Positions 21,867 through 28,843 of a stretch of DNA of 29,125 nucleotides are shown here, one piece after another. Position numbers and translations under genes: made by a program. The DNA comes from a virus: positions 1-29,125 of IMG/VR virus record IMGVR_UViG_3300047548_000414. The stretch is one strand, 5' to 3'. The number at the start of each line of letters is the position of its first letter. Within the stretch, counting starts at the first letter, position 1. A model generated the notes under the pieces. That model was not told where the DNA came from and made no database searches. It worked only from the letters and a program-made list of their open reading frames with translations.

Positions 21867-22949
21867 ATGGCGAAGACATTCACGAACCTCTGGGAAGAAA
21901 TCATCCAGTTTGAGACGCTTCTGCTGGCGTGGGAACGGACCGCAAAGGGCCGCAGGCGGCAGCGCGACGTGATCTCGTTCCGCGCGAACCTTGAGCCCAA
22001 CCTGATCGAAATTCAGGAGAGCCTGATCCACAGGACATACCGCACCGGTCCGTATCACAGGTTTTTCGTCTATGAGCCAAAGAAGCGCCAGATCGCTTCG
22101 CTGCCGCTCAAGGACAGGGTAGTGCAGCACGCGCTCGTCCACGTTATCGAGCCGATCTTCGAGGCGCGCTTTATTGATCAGTCGTTTGCCTGCCGCCATG
22201 GGAAGGGGGCTCACAAGGGGGCCGACACTGTCCAAGACTATATTCAGAGCGTCAAGCGCACCCACGGCAATGTCTACGTCCTCAAGGGCGACATTTCAAA
22301 GTATTTTCCATCTGTCTGTCATGATGTGCTTCGGCGCATTGTCGCCAAGAAAATTCAATGCAGCGAAACGCTGTGGCTCATCAATGCCATCCTCGATAGC
22401 GCGGCAGATGGAGACACTCTCATGCCGCGCGGCATTCCCATCGGGAACCTCACCTCCCAGATGTTTGCCAATGTCTACCTCAATGAGCTTGACCACTTCG
22501 TGAAGCACACGCTGCGAGAGCCGCATTACGTGCGCTACATGGATGACTTCGTGATCGTGGGGCACGACAAGCAGCAGCTTCACGACCAGCGCAAGGCGCT
22601 CGAAGACTACCTCTGGGCCGAACTTGGCCTGCGGACCAACACGAAGACGCAGGTATTCCTTGTCGGAGACGGCGGCCGCGCGCTTGATTTCCTTGGCTAC
22701 AAGATATGGCCCACCCACCGGGCTCTGCGAAAAGACAGCATCCACCGGATGAAGCGCAAAATCCGCCGGATGATGAAGCTCTACCATCAAGGCGAGCTGA
22801 CGCTCGACGACATCGAGCCCGTTCTTGTTTCATGGGCCGGACACGCGAAGCACGCCAACACCTATAATCTTAGGTCAAAGGTCCTCGGCGGCGCCAGCTT
22901 CGTCCCGCCTCCGCTGCGAATGCAGCGGCCACCACCCCACGCTAGATAG
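21867..22949 (+). CDS. DGR reverse transcriptase
   Basis: This 360-aa protein starts at ATG 21867, six nt after AGAAGG (21855-21860). It has retroelement RT motifs in order: 'KKRQIASLPLKDRVVQHAL' (fingers), motif A 'VLKGDISKYF' with D142, 'GIPIGNLTSQMFANVYLNEL' (189-208; the DGR-typical I/LGxxxSQ box), the catalytic 'YMDD' at 224-227, and the thumb-proximal 'LDFLGYKI'. The size is typical of DGR RTs, and there is no maturase or endonuclease domain, so it is not a group II intron RT. It copies TR RNA with errors at adenines, and the cDNA replaces the VR. GC content looks lower than in neighbouring tail genes. Confidence 0.97.
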   Translation: MAKTFTNLWEEIIQFETLLLAWERTAKGRRRQRDVISFRANLEPNLIEIQESLIHRTYRTGPYHRFFVYEPKKRQIASLPLKDRVVQHALVHVIEPIFEARFIDQSFACRHGKGAHKGADTVQDYIQSVKRTHGNVYVLKGDISKYFPSVCHDVLRRIVAKKIQCSETLWLINAILDSAADGDTLMPRGIPIGNLTSQMFANVYLNELDHFVKHTLREPHYVRYMDDFVIVGHDKQQLHDQRKALEDYLWAELGLRTNTKTQVFLVGDGGRALDFLGYKIWPTHRALRKDSIHRMKRKIRRMMKLYHQGELTLDDIEPVLVSWAGHAKHANTYNLRSKVLGGASFVPPPLRMQRPPPHAR

Positions 22950-22967
22950 CAGAAGAAGGGAGCCCAC

Positions 22968-23684
22968 ATGGGTATCAAGCTGAAACGGTCGGCGGTTGCC
23001 GGTAAGGTTCCGCAGCTGACCGATCTCGAACTCGGCGAACTCGCCATGAACACGGCGGATGGCAAGATCTATCTGAAGAAGAGCGTCGGCGGGACCGAGA
23101 GCATCGTGGAGGTCGGGAACGTCACCTCCGTCGCCGGGAAGACCGGCATCGTCACGCTCGCCATCTCGGATATCCCGAGCCTCCAAGGGGCCCTCGACGG
23201 GAAGGCCGCTGCGAGCCACGCCCACGCCATCGCCAACGTGACGGGTCTACAGGGCGCGCTCGACGCGAAGGCACCTCTGGCCTCTCCGGCCTTTGATGGC
23301 ACCCCGACCGCGCCGGATCTCCCGGCCTACACGAACACGCTCCAGATCGCGACCGCCGCCCTGGTCTACAAGAACGCGACCCGCGTCCCGATCAACTGGC
23401 AGAACGTGGCGGCCTATACTCTGGTCGTCGAAGACAGCGGCAAGATGGTGCAGCTTGAATGGGGCACCGCGATTACGCTCACCGTTCCCGCTGGCGTCTT
23501 CGGCCCGGGTCGAAGGATCGACATCACGCAACTCGGAGCCGGACAGGTCTCGGTCGTCGCCGGGGCCGGGATGACGATCTACTCGAACGGCAACCAGCTA
23601 AAGCTCGCCGGGCAATACGCCGCCGCCACGCTCCACTTCTGGGATGCGAACCGGGTCCAGCTCATCGGAGACATCGTGGCATGA
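22968..23684 (+). CDS. Tail fibre protein with repeat motifs
   Basis: This 238-aa protein lies directly after the RT. The N-terminus 'MGIKLKRSAVAGKVPQLTDL', then 'ELGELAMNTADGKIYLKK', is common in phage fibre and hyaluronidase-type proteins. It is followed by 'VTSVAGKTGIVTLAISDIPS' and 'HAHAIANVTGLQGALDAKA', shared in pattern with the fibre at 9191. The C-terminal part is a beta-rich domain ('YTLVVEDSGKMVQLEWGTAI'). It probably forms a fibre shaft and tip. It and the 19789 gene share an N-terminal start and bracket the DGR. Confidence 0.78.
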   Translation: MGIKLKRSAVAGKVPQLTDLELGELAMNTADGKIYLKKSVGGTESIVEVGNVTSVAGKTGIVTLAISDIPSLQGALDGKAAASHAHAIANVTGLQGALDAKAPLASPAFDGTPTAPDLPAYTNTLQIATAALVYKNATRVPINWQNVAAYTLVVEDSGKMVQLEWGTAITLTVPAGVFGPGRRIDITQLGAGQVSVVAGAGMTIYSNGNQLKLAGQYAAATLHFWDANRVQLIGDIVA

Positions 23685-24502
23685 TCGGGAAGTCTCTCCT
23701 CGCGGCGACCCTCGCGTCGGGGCTCGTCGTGCCGCCGGAGGCGGGGCTCTACGTCCCGCCGAAGCCCGCCATCGTCAAGCCGGAGAACCTTGACTTCTCC
23801 AAGAACATGCTCGCCATGCCGATGCTCGTCGGCGCGATCAAGCCGCAGAGCGGGCCTCCGGCGACGCTCTCCTATGTGGTGACATACCGGAACAACTTCA
23901 TAGGCACGTCGAGTAGGGTATCCGCATCGGACGTTTCACTAGGCGCGACAGCCGCCAACCGCACATTGATCTTCGTGTTTTGCGCGATTGCGTCGACGAA
24001 CGTCGCGAATGCCGTGTCCTCTGTCACACTCACTCGAACGTTCGACACCAGCGTGAACATGGTGAAGAGATACGAGCTTACGGTCGGCAATTTTGCTCTG
24101 GCGTTCTTTACTGTTCGTCAGAGTAACTGGGTAAGGGCCGACACTGTAGTGAACCTCCCATCGGGGCAGGCCGGTCTCAGCTGGGCGGTCTATGCCGCCT
24201 ATGGGCTTACAAGCGATGTCCCGACGGACGTCTCTTCGGCCTGGGGTGCAGACGCTCTCCCGGCATCTGGCCTTGGCGTTCAACGTGGGGGCATTGTCAT
24301 CGGCGGCGCTATGACGAACCGCTCCGACGGTGTCGTTAGCTGGTCCGGTCTAACGCTCTCAGAAAGCGCGACGGGAGCGGGGAGCATGCGCTCGTCTACT
24401 GCGCGCCTCGTCGCATCTCAGGCCCAATCCAACCTCGCCGCCAGCGCGACCTTCTCGGTCGCCGGAACACTGAGCGCCGCCGCCTACGCCGCCTTCCGGT
24501 AA
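23681..24502 (+). CDS. Tail/fibre-associated protein, function unknown
   Basis: This 273-aa protein is coupled to the previous gene by ATGA at 23681-23684, which supports this start over earlier in-frame codons. The N-terminus ('MIGKSLLAATLASGLVVPPE') is moderately hydrophobic. The rest is beta-rich and Ser/Thr/Ala-rich, with 'NRTLIFVFCAIAST' and a C-terminal 'FSVAGTLSAAAYAAFR'. The layout fits a virion-surface or receptor-contact protein of immunoglobulin or jelly-roll type. Part of the gene has less GC than its neighbours. It is the last gene before a strong terminator. Confidence 0.65.
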   Translation: MIGKSLLAATLASGLVVPPEAGLYVPPKPAIVKPENLDFSKNMLAMPMLVGAIKPQSGPPATLSYVVTYRNNFIGTSSRVSASDVSLGATAANRTLIFVFCAIASTNVANAVSSVTLTRTFDTSVNMVKRYELTVGNFALAFFTVRQSNWVRADTVVNLPSGQAGLSWAVYAAYGLTSDVPTDVSSAWGADALPASGLGVQRGGIVIGGAMTNRSDGVVSWSGLTLSESATGAGSMRSSTARLVASQAQSNLAASATFSVAGTLSAAAYAAFR

Positions 24503-24534
24503 CACCCCCGACCGCAACGACCGATCAACCCACG

Positions 24535-24572
24535 AAGCCCCGCTCCGGCCATCCGCCGGGCGGGGCTTTTTT
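24535..24572 (+). terminator. Rho-independent terminator of the late operon
   Basis: A nine-base GC-rich stem (AAGCCCCGC at 24535-24543 with GCGGGGCTT at 24560-24568) is followed by a run of six T (24567-24572). It lies 32 nt after the last fibre gene stop and closes the long late transcription unit. Confidence 0.93.
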
Positions 24573-24586
24573 CATGGAGGGACGCC

Positions 24587-24937
24587 ATGCGACCCATGCG
24601 ACCCATCGTGCTTGCGCTTGCCCTATCGACCGCCGCCCCCGTTGCCGATGCCAAGACATGCAAGGCATCGTTCTACGGGGCAGGGGAGCGCCTCAACCGG
24701 CACACCGCGAACGGGGAGGTCTACCGCCCCCACGGGATCACGGCGGCCCACCGGACCCTTCCCTTCGGCTCCCGGGTCAAGGTCGTCCACGGGGGCCGCT
24801 CGGTGGTCGTCCGGATCAACGACCGGGGCCCGGCATCCTGGACGGGGCGATGTATCGACCTGTCCCTCGGGGCCGCCCGGAAGCTCGGGATGGTCAAGCG
24901 GGGGGTAGCCCCGGTCCGATTACAGATCATCAGATGA
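24587..24937 (+). CDS. RlpA-like secreted double-psi beta-barrel protein
   Basis: This 116-aa protein starts at ATG 24587, with GGAGGG 6-11 nt upstream. The N-terminal hydrophobic stretch ('IVLALALSTAAPVADA', residues 6-21) is a signal peptide with a plausible AxA cleavage site near residue 22. The mature domain has RlpA signatures: 'CKASFYGAGERLNRHTANGE', 'TLPFGSRVKVVHGGRSVVV', 'INDRGP' and 'CIDLSLGAARKLGM'. RlpA proteins act on denuded peptidoglycan as lytic transglycosylases, or bind it. The gene lies between two terminators, outside the late operon, which suggests a separately acquired accessory (moron-like) gene. Two Cys may form a disulfide. Confidence 0.88.
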   Translation: MRPMRPIVLALALSTAAPVADAKTCKASFYGAGERLNRHTANGEVYRPHGITAAHRTLPFGSRVKVVHGGRSVVVRINDRGPASWTGRCIDLSLGAARKLGMVKRGVAPVRLQIIR

Positions 24938-24938
24938 G

Positions 24939-24976
24939 AAAGCCCCCGTCCGGTTGTCCCGGGCGGGGGCTTTTTT
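24939..24976. terminator. Bidirectional terminator between convergent units
   Basis: A ten-base stem (AAAGCCCCCG at 24939-24948 with CGGGGGCTTT at 24964-24973) carries a T run to 24976 on the + strand and TTTC on the - strand. It starts 2 nt after the RlpA-like stop and lies 25 nt from the end of the convergent - strand gene, so it probably stops both transcripts. Confidence 0.9.
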
Positions 24977-25001
24977 GCGTTTTGAGGAGGCGATTAATCT
25001 C

Positions 25002-25256
25002 CTATGCGATGTCCCACGCGAGGTCGGTGAAGTCGGAGTGCGCCTGCTTTATCGCGCGGGCCCGTTCCGCGAAGGCCTCCTGCGCCTCTTGGAAGGCTTC
25101 TGGTCCCTGTGGATAGAAGTCCCGCCCGTTCGGCGCTGCGGCGTTGATCGCCGCGAGCGCAGCGTCGAGGGCGTTGATGACCGCCTCGAGCTGGTTGAGC
25201 AGCTCATCCTTAGAGGTGCCGTTCATGTGGATGGTCGGTTTCAGAAGAGGCTTCAT
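25002..25256 (-). CDS. Small hypothetical helical protein, common phage type
   Basis: This 84-aa protein is read from ATG 25256; an in-frame TTG at 25271 is the alternative. After 'MKPLLKPTIHMNGTSKDELL' it is helical, with 'LEAVINALDAALAAINAAAP', then 'NGRDFYPQGPEAFQEAQEAF' and a C-terminal helix. The 'PNGRDxYPQG' pattern is one I recognise from hypothetical proteins of alphaproteobacterial phages. The function is unknown. It is the last gene of the - strand block, separated from the integrase by a 228-nt non-coding gap, so it may have its own promoter. Confidence 0.7.
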   Translation of the reverse strand: MKPLLKPTIHMNGTSKDELLNQLEAVINALDAALAAINAAAPNGRDFYPQGPEAFQEAQEAFAERARAIKQAHSDFTDLAWDIA

Positions 25257-25484
25257 GTCTGTGCTACCCAAGTGTTATCGGTGCGGGACGGACGCAAAAA
25301 ACCCTTTTGTTTTCAAACGGCCGGATATTCCCGCACTTTGGCCTAACGGTTTGATATGTCGCCGAAAGCAGGTCAACTGGTGGGCCCACCACCCCCGCAA
25401 AACCCCTTTGATATTCCAAGGTTTTTCGCCCCAATTCCCGCACTTGCATTTAGGTGCGGGAGGATTTTGTCCACTGTCCGTTCT
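25257..25484. other. Candidate attP / regulatory region with four GTGCGGGA motifs
   Basis: This non-coding gap next to the integrase 3' end contains four copies of GTGCGGGA or its complement: 25281-25288 (+), 25329-25336 (-), 25436-25443 (-) and 25454-25461 (+). The 12-mer ATTCCCGCACTT occurs exactly at 25327-25338 and 25434-25445. The stretch is richer in A/T than the surroundings (for example CAAAAAACCCTTTTGTTTTC). The pattern of direct and inverted short repeats in an A/T-rich gap beside an integrase resembles arm-type integrase or excisionase sites around a core. No tRNA fragment is visible, so the core cannot be named. Confidence 0.5.
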
Positions 25485-26525
25485 TCACGACTTGCGCGCG
25501 AGGCGCTGTGCGGCGCGCTGCGCCAGCGAACGGTTGTTTGCAGCCCGGGTATAGGTCTGCGACTGCGAGCCGGTGCGCCATCCGAAGAAGGCCTGCAGCT
25601 CCTTTTCCGAGCCGCCGCTGTCGGCGACCTGTGTGGCGAGCAGCTTGCGCAACCCATGCGCCGTGCCCTCGACCTTCGCCGCCTTGCAGGCGTTCTTGAA
25701 CCACGTGCCGAAGCTCTCCTTGACGAAGGGCGCGCCAGAGGCGGTCACCACGAAGGTGAGGTCGCCGCACGGCCCGGCGTCGATGGCGGCCTGCAGCTCG
25801 GGCATGACGGGGATGAACAGTTCGGTGTTGGTCTTGTCCGCCTTCATCTCGATCACCCCGTCCTTGACGTGCTGCCGCCCCAGCCGGACGGCGTCGCTGC
25901 GCCGGAGCCCGGTGTTCAGCAGGATCTCCATCGCCAGCCGCTCGCGGGTGCCGAGGGGCCAGCGCTTGCGGTATCGGGCGACCTCCTCCGGGGTCCAGAC
26001 CTTGAACCCGTCCGTCTTCACGCTCAGGCGTTTCACGGTCAGGGTCGGGTCGACTTCGAGGTGCTCCATCTCGACCGCCCACCGGAACAGGGCCCGCATG
26101 GTCTTGAGGAAGTTGTTCGCCGCGAACGGCGTCTTGGGGCGCCGGTCGCGCGCCTCCATGATGTGTTTCTTGGTGATCGCCTTGAACGAGACGTTGCCGC
26201 TCTTCGCAAGGACGTGGAGCAGGATGTTCTCCCGCTGCCGCCTGGTCGCGGGCGAGCTTTGCGCCCAATCGGCCGAGGCGTGCCATTGGTCGACCAGCCA
26301 CTTCAAGGTTCCGACGCTGGCCCGCTTCTTATCGGGCTTTGCCGAAGGCAGGTCCGCGCCCGCGATGGCCGCGTGGTAGTCGGCCATGAACTGCGGCGAG
26401 CCGTACTCGCCTTTGATGCGGATGCGCTTGCCGCGCTCCTTGCGAACGTACCATTTGAACAGCCCGTGGCGGGTCCGCTCGTGTTGCAGATGGGGGAGTT
26501 TGCGCTTTGTCATGTCGGCATTCAC
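25485..26525 (-). CDS. int: Tyrosine-family phage integrase
   Basis: This 346-aa protein is taken from GTG 26525 (GTGA overlap with the upstream stop); ATG 26513 is an alternative. The N-terminal arm-binding part (1-70) is basic. The SAM-like core-binding domain (about 72-165) contains 'FAANNFLKTMRALFRWAVEM'. The catalytic domain has R208 in 'NTGLRRSDAVRL', H290 and R293 in 'AHGLRK', W316 in 'FGWRTGS' (replacing the common His) and the nucleophile Y325 in 'QTYTRAAN'. It catalyses site-specific integration and, with a partner, excision. Unusually, phage genes lie on both sides of it. Confidence 0.93.
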   Translation of the reverse strand: MNADMTKRKLPHLQHERTRHGLFKWYVRKERGKRIRIKGEYGSPQFMADYHAAIAGADLPSAKPDKKRASVGTLKWLVDQWHASADWAQSSPATRRQRENILLHVLAKSGNVSFKAITKKHIMEARDRRPKTPFAANNFLKTMRALFRWAVEMEHLEVDPTLTVKRLSVKTDGFKVWTPEEVARYRKRWPLGTRERLAMEILLNTGLRRSDAVRLGRQHVKDGVIEMKADKTNTELFIPVMPELQAAIDAGPCGDLTFVVTASGAPFVKESFGTWFKNACKAAKVEGTAHGLRKLLATQVADSGGSEKELQAFFGWRTGSQSQTYTRAANNRSLAQRAAQRLARKS

Positions 26526-26707
26526 AGGTTTATGTCCCCGTCGAAGTCAACTCGAGCATTCCGCTTCTCGCGCCCCGGCTCCTTGGGCGTGATGCGGATC
26601 TCGCCGTTGGCCGAGATCACGATCTCCATGTCCTCGCCGAACTGCTTGACCGCCCGGATGACGCGGGCGACGTCGGCCTGCGTGAAGCGCGATGCTTTCA
26701 TGCCCAT
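26522..26707 (-). CDS. Small protein preceding integrase, possible recombination cofactor
   Basis: This 61-aa protein starts at ATG 26707 (TGATG overlap with the upstream gene). The N-terminal part 'KASRFTQADVARVIRAVKQF' is followed by a beta hairpin ('MEIVISANGEIRI'). Proteins starting 'xxFTQADVxRAxxA' are frequent next to integrases in alphaproteobacterial phages. An excisionase or recombination directionality role would fit the place and size but is not shown by any motif. The stop overlaps the integrase GTG, so the two are coupled. Confidence 0.65.
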   Translation of the reverse strand: MGMKASRFTQADVARVIRAVKQFGEDMEIVISANGEIRITPKEPGREKRNARVDFDGDINL

Positions 26708-26925
26708 CAGCGTCCTCCGAAAAGGTCCTGCTGCGCCGCGATCCGGTCGAGGATGACCTGACGGATCGCCTGCATCGCCCGGTTCCTCCGCCGGGCCTCC
26801 TTCATCCCCAGCTTGCCCGCGCGGATCATCCTCGGGTACTTCCAGTCCCGGTCGCGGATCGTCCGGTCGATCTCGCGGAGCATGTCCTGGTAGGTGACAG
26901 GGCCGGTCAGATCATCGAGCGCCAT
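26707..26925 (-). CDS. Small hypothetical protein in early operon
   Basis: This 72-aa protein starts at ATG 26925, inside the 3' end of the upstream regulator gene (14-nt overlap). It is highly charged and helical, with 'YQDMLREIDRTIRDRDWKYP' and a basic stretch 'LGMKEARRRNRAMQAIRQVI'. The basic helices could bind nucleic acid, but no family is recognised. It is coupled to both neighbours in the - strand operon. Confidence 0.65.
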   Translation of the reverse strand: MALDDLTGPVTYQDMLREIDRTIRDRDWKYPRMIRAGKLGMKEARRRNRAMQAIRQVILDRIAAQQDLFGGR

Positions 26926-27286
26926 CGTCTGCCTCCGTGTCGATCACCGCGTCGAAGAGCTGGTCCTCGATGATGGTGAGCAGCATCTGGCGGACCAGTG
27001 CGTCGGCCGAGAGGCCGCGCTCGCTCGCCTGCTGCTCAAGGACGCTGTGCATCCGGTTCGGGATGACGACGCTTACCGGGTGGCCCATCACCGGAACCCC
27101 GTTGCGGGTGTAGGGCACATCAAGACCGGCCTTACGCATCTTGAACAACATCACGCGTGCATGCTCCGGTGTGATCTTCATTCGCCGCGCGATGGCGGAG
27201 GGCGTCAGCACGCCGCGCGCGATGAGGTCCAGTATCTGCCGCTGCCGGTACGGGATGGCTCGCCGTCGCTTGTGCTTTTTCGCCAT
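26912..27286 (-). CDS. DNA-binding regulator: HTH plus ribbon-helix-helix-like region
   Basis: This 124-aa protein begins with a basic patch (KKHKRRR) and a helix-turn-helix at about 14-53 ('RQRQILDLIARGVLTPSAIA', then 'RRMKITPEHARVMLFKM'). The second half has a strand and two helices at about 71-108 ('VSVVIPNRMHSVLEQQASER', 'GLSADALVRQMLLTII'), the pattern of ribbon-helix-helix proteins. It would bind DNA, probably as a dimer, and regulate its own early operon. A long inverted repeat lies 50 nt upstream of its start and is a candidate operator. Confidence 0.7.
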   Translation of the reverse strand: MAKKHKRRRAIPYRQRQILDLIARGVLTPSAIARRMKITPEHARVMLFKMRKAGLDVPYTRNGVPVMGHPVSVVIPNRMHSVLEQQASERGLSADALVRQMLLTIIEDQLFDAVIDTEADDGAR

Positions 27287-27335
27287 GTGAATTACAGTCC
27301 ATGCCGATCAATCTCCGTGGAAAGACTTTGATCAT

Positions 27336-27369
27336 TTCCGGGTCGGGCGTTCACGCGCCCGGCCCGGAA
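27336..27369. promoter_or_regulatory. Long inverted repeat upstream of the regulator gene
   Basis: TTCCGGGTCGGGCG at 27336-27349 and CGCCCGGCCCGGAA at 27356-27369 pair over 14 positions with a single imperfect pair and a 6-nt loop. It sits in the 94-nt gap between the annealing-type gene and the regulator gene, in a place suitable for an operator or an attenuating hairpin. No T run follows on the - strand, and a short TTTT occurs on the + side. Confidence 0.6.
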
Positions 27370-27380
27370 CCGTTTTCAGA

Positions 27381-28493
27381 TCAGGCTGGCTTGCCTTCGT
27401 CCCATCCGGCGGCCCAGGCATCGGCCTCCGCCTCGCGCCCTTCCTCTCGGAACTCCCCGGGGATCGCCTTTCGGGCGATGCCCTTGCCACGCGCGTCCCG
27501 GCCGCGCTGGCGGGCAGCGGCGATGGCAGGGCCGTCGGCGTCGGGCAGATCGGACTTGCCCGTCTCCGGCGCGCTCTGGCCCTGCGTGGCGGCCTGATCC
27601 TTATCCGGCGACCCGGCGCTCTTGTCCGGCAACCCCTCGGCCTTGTCTGCCGGGGCCTTGTTCTTTGCCAGATCAGCGAGCTTCGCCGCCGTTCCCTTGG
27701 CGGCCTCCTTCGCCTTGGCCGGATCGACCTTTGCCGGGAAGTAATCCTCGACCGACTGTTCGCCGCCCTTGATGGATTTGAACATCGCGGTCAGGGTGCC
27801 GATCTCGTCGAGGCCGATGTCGTCCAGCCCCTCCACCTCGAGGGCGGCGAAGATCTGCTCCGGCGTGATCCCGAAGGTGGCGAACGCCTTGATGGCGTCG
27901 CCCCGCCGGACGGCGAGGGTCTTCACATCGCCCGCAATGACCTGTTCGGCGGCGGCGTAGGCCTTGCGCCAGAGCGCCTTTGGAACCCCCTTGAGGACCG
28001 CGTTCCGCATGGCGATGGACCGGGCGGCGTTGCCGGTCACCACGATCATGTCGTCGTTGTAGAGCTTGCCGTTGCGGTCCACGATCCGGCGCTGCGTCTG
28101 CTCGGTCACGCGGAGCCCCGTCTCGTAATCGATGAAGACCCCCTCGGCGATCACGACCTTCTCGAACTTGTCCACCGCGACGACCCGGGAGCCGACATGG
28201 CAGTTGCCGTACTGGCTCGCCACGATCTCGGCGAACCGGACGCTCGCGCCCTTGATGGGCTTGCCGCCCCGGGGCAGGGCATAGACACACTCCGCCGCCG
28301 TCTCCTCGTCAAGCATCACGAGGCTGTGAATGTTGTTCTGGACCCGCGCCAGAGACCTCGGCCTCTGCTCGGCCCGCGCGATCTGCGCCTCGATCTCCGT
28401 CTTGATCTGGACCGCCACGCCCGAGAAGCCCTTTGGCTCCATCGTCATGAGTTCGCCGGTCTGCGGGTCCATCCGTTCTGCGATCTCGTTCAT
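27381..28493 (-). CDS. Probable phage single-strand-annealing/recombination-type protein
   Basis: This 370-aa protein is taken from ATG 28493, with GGAGG about 9 nt upstream; TTG 28499 would overlap the previous stop. The folded part (about 20-250) includes 'RVQNNIHSLVMLDEETAAEC', 'GGKPIKGASVRFAEIVAS', 'TEQTQRRIVDRNGKLYNDDM', and 'GNAARSIAMRNAVLKGVPKA'. I associate this pattern with phage recombination proteins placed in early operons. The C-terminal third is a low-complexity Ala/Lys/Asp/Pro linker ending in a small charged segment ('EGREAEADAWAAGWDEGKPA'). It may anneal ssDNA in replication or recombination; the family is not certain. Confidence 0.6.
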   Translation of the reverse strand: MNEIAERMDPQTGELMTMEPKGFSGVAVQIKTEIEAQIARAEQRPRSLARVQNNIHSLVMLDEETAAECVYALPRGGKPIKGASVRFAEIVASQYGNCHVGSRVVAVDKFEKVVIAEGVFIDYETGLRVTEQTQRRIVDRNGKLYNDDMIVVTGNAARSIAMRNAVLKGVPKALWRKAYAAAEQVIAGDVKTLAVRRGDAIKAFATFGITPEQIFAALEVEGLDDIGLDEIGTLTAMFKSIKGGEQSVEDYFPAKVDPAKAKEAAKGTAAKLADLAKNKAPADKAEGLPDKSAGSPDKDQAATQGQSAPETGKSDLPDADGPAIAAARQRGRDARGKGIARKAIPGEFREEGREAEADAWAAGWDEGKPA

Positions 28494-28495
28494 GG

Positions 28496-28825
28496 TCAAG
28501 CAGCCTCCGCCTGGTTGGTGGGTTCATCGGTGAGGATCATGGCGGCCTCGACGGGCACCGCGCCCATCGAAGTGATGAAGCTGTGAAGCCTGCCCGTGGC
28601 TTCGAGGCGCGCCTTCACCTTGGCGATGTGCTCCGCGACCCGGACCACGTGCGCCGGGTCGGCCATGTCAATGACGATGGCGAGCTTGACCCCGATGCGG
28701 CCGCCCTCGAAGCGGAGGCCGTCACCGTCCGTCTTGCGGAACGCGGCCTGCGCCATTGCGTCCGCAACCCATGATCCCGGCGTCCATGTCGCCGAGACCT
28801 TCATGGCCTGCACTGTCTTTCCCAT
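28496..28825 (-). CDS. Small hypothetical early protein
   Basis: This 109-aa protein starts at ATG 28825, with AGGAG at suitable distance. It shows a mixed alpha/beta pattern: 'ATWTPGSWVADAMAQAAF', 'GRIGVKLAIVIDMADPAHVV', and a helix with 'VRVAEHIAKVKARLEATGRL'. It ends right before the annealing-type protein gene and is likely in the same transcript. No family is recognised; a replication or recombination accessory role is possible only from position. Confidence 0.65.
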   Translation of the reverse strand: MGKTVQAMKVSATWTPGSWVADAMAQAAFRKTDGDGLRFEGGRIGVKLAIVIDMADPAHVVRVAEHIAKVKARLEATGRLHSFITSMGAVPVEAAMILTDEPTNQAEAA

Positions 28826-28843
28826 TCGCTTGTTCTCCTGTGG

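Noticed and set aside
21867-22949. Group II intron, retron or Abi-type reverse transcriptase
   Set aside because: There is no maturase or endonuclease domain, no intron structure and no retron msr/msd. The IGNLTSQ box, Avd neighbour and TR/VR pair identify a DGR.
25436-25461. TCCCGCAC/GTGCGGGA hairpin as integrase terminator
   Set aside because: No T run follows on the - strand, and the same motif recurs twice more in the gap, so a protein-binding repeat array is more likely.
25356-26756. 466-aa + strand ORF over the integrase
   Set aside because: It is antisense to a tyrosine recombinase with a full set of catalytic residues; the composition is that of a shadow frame.
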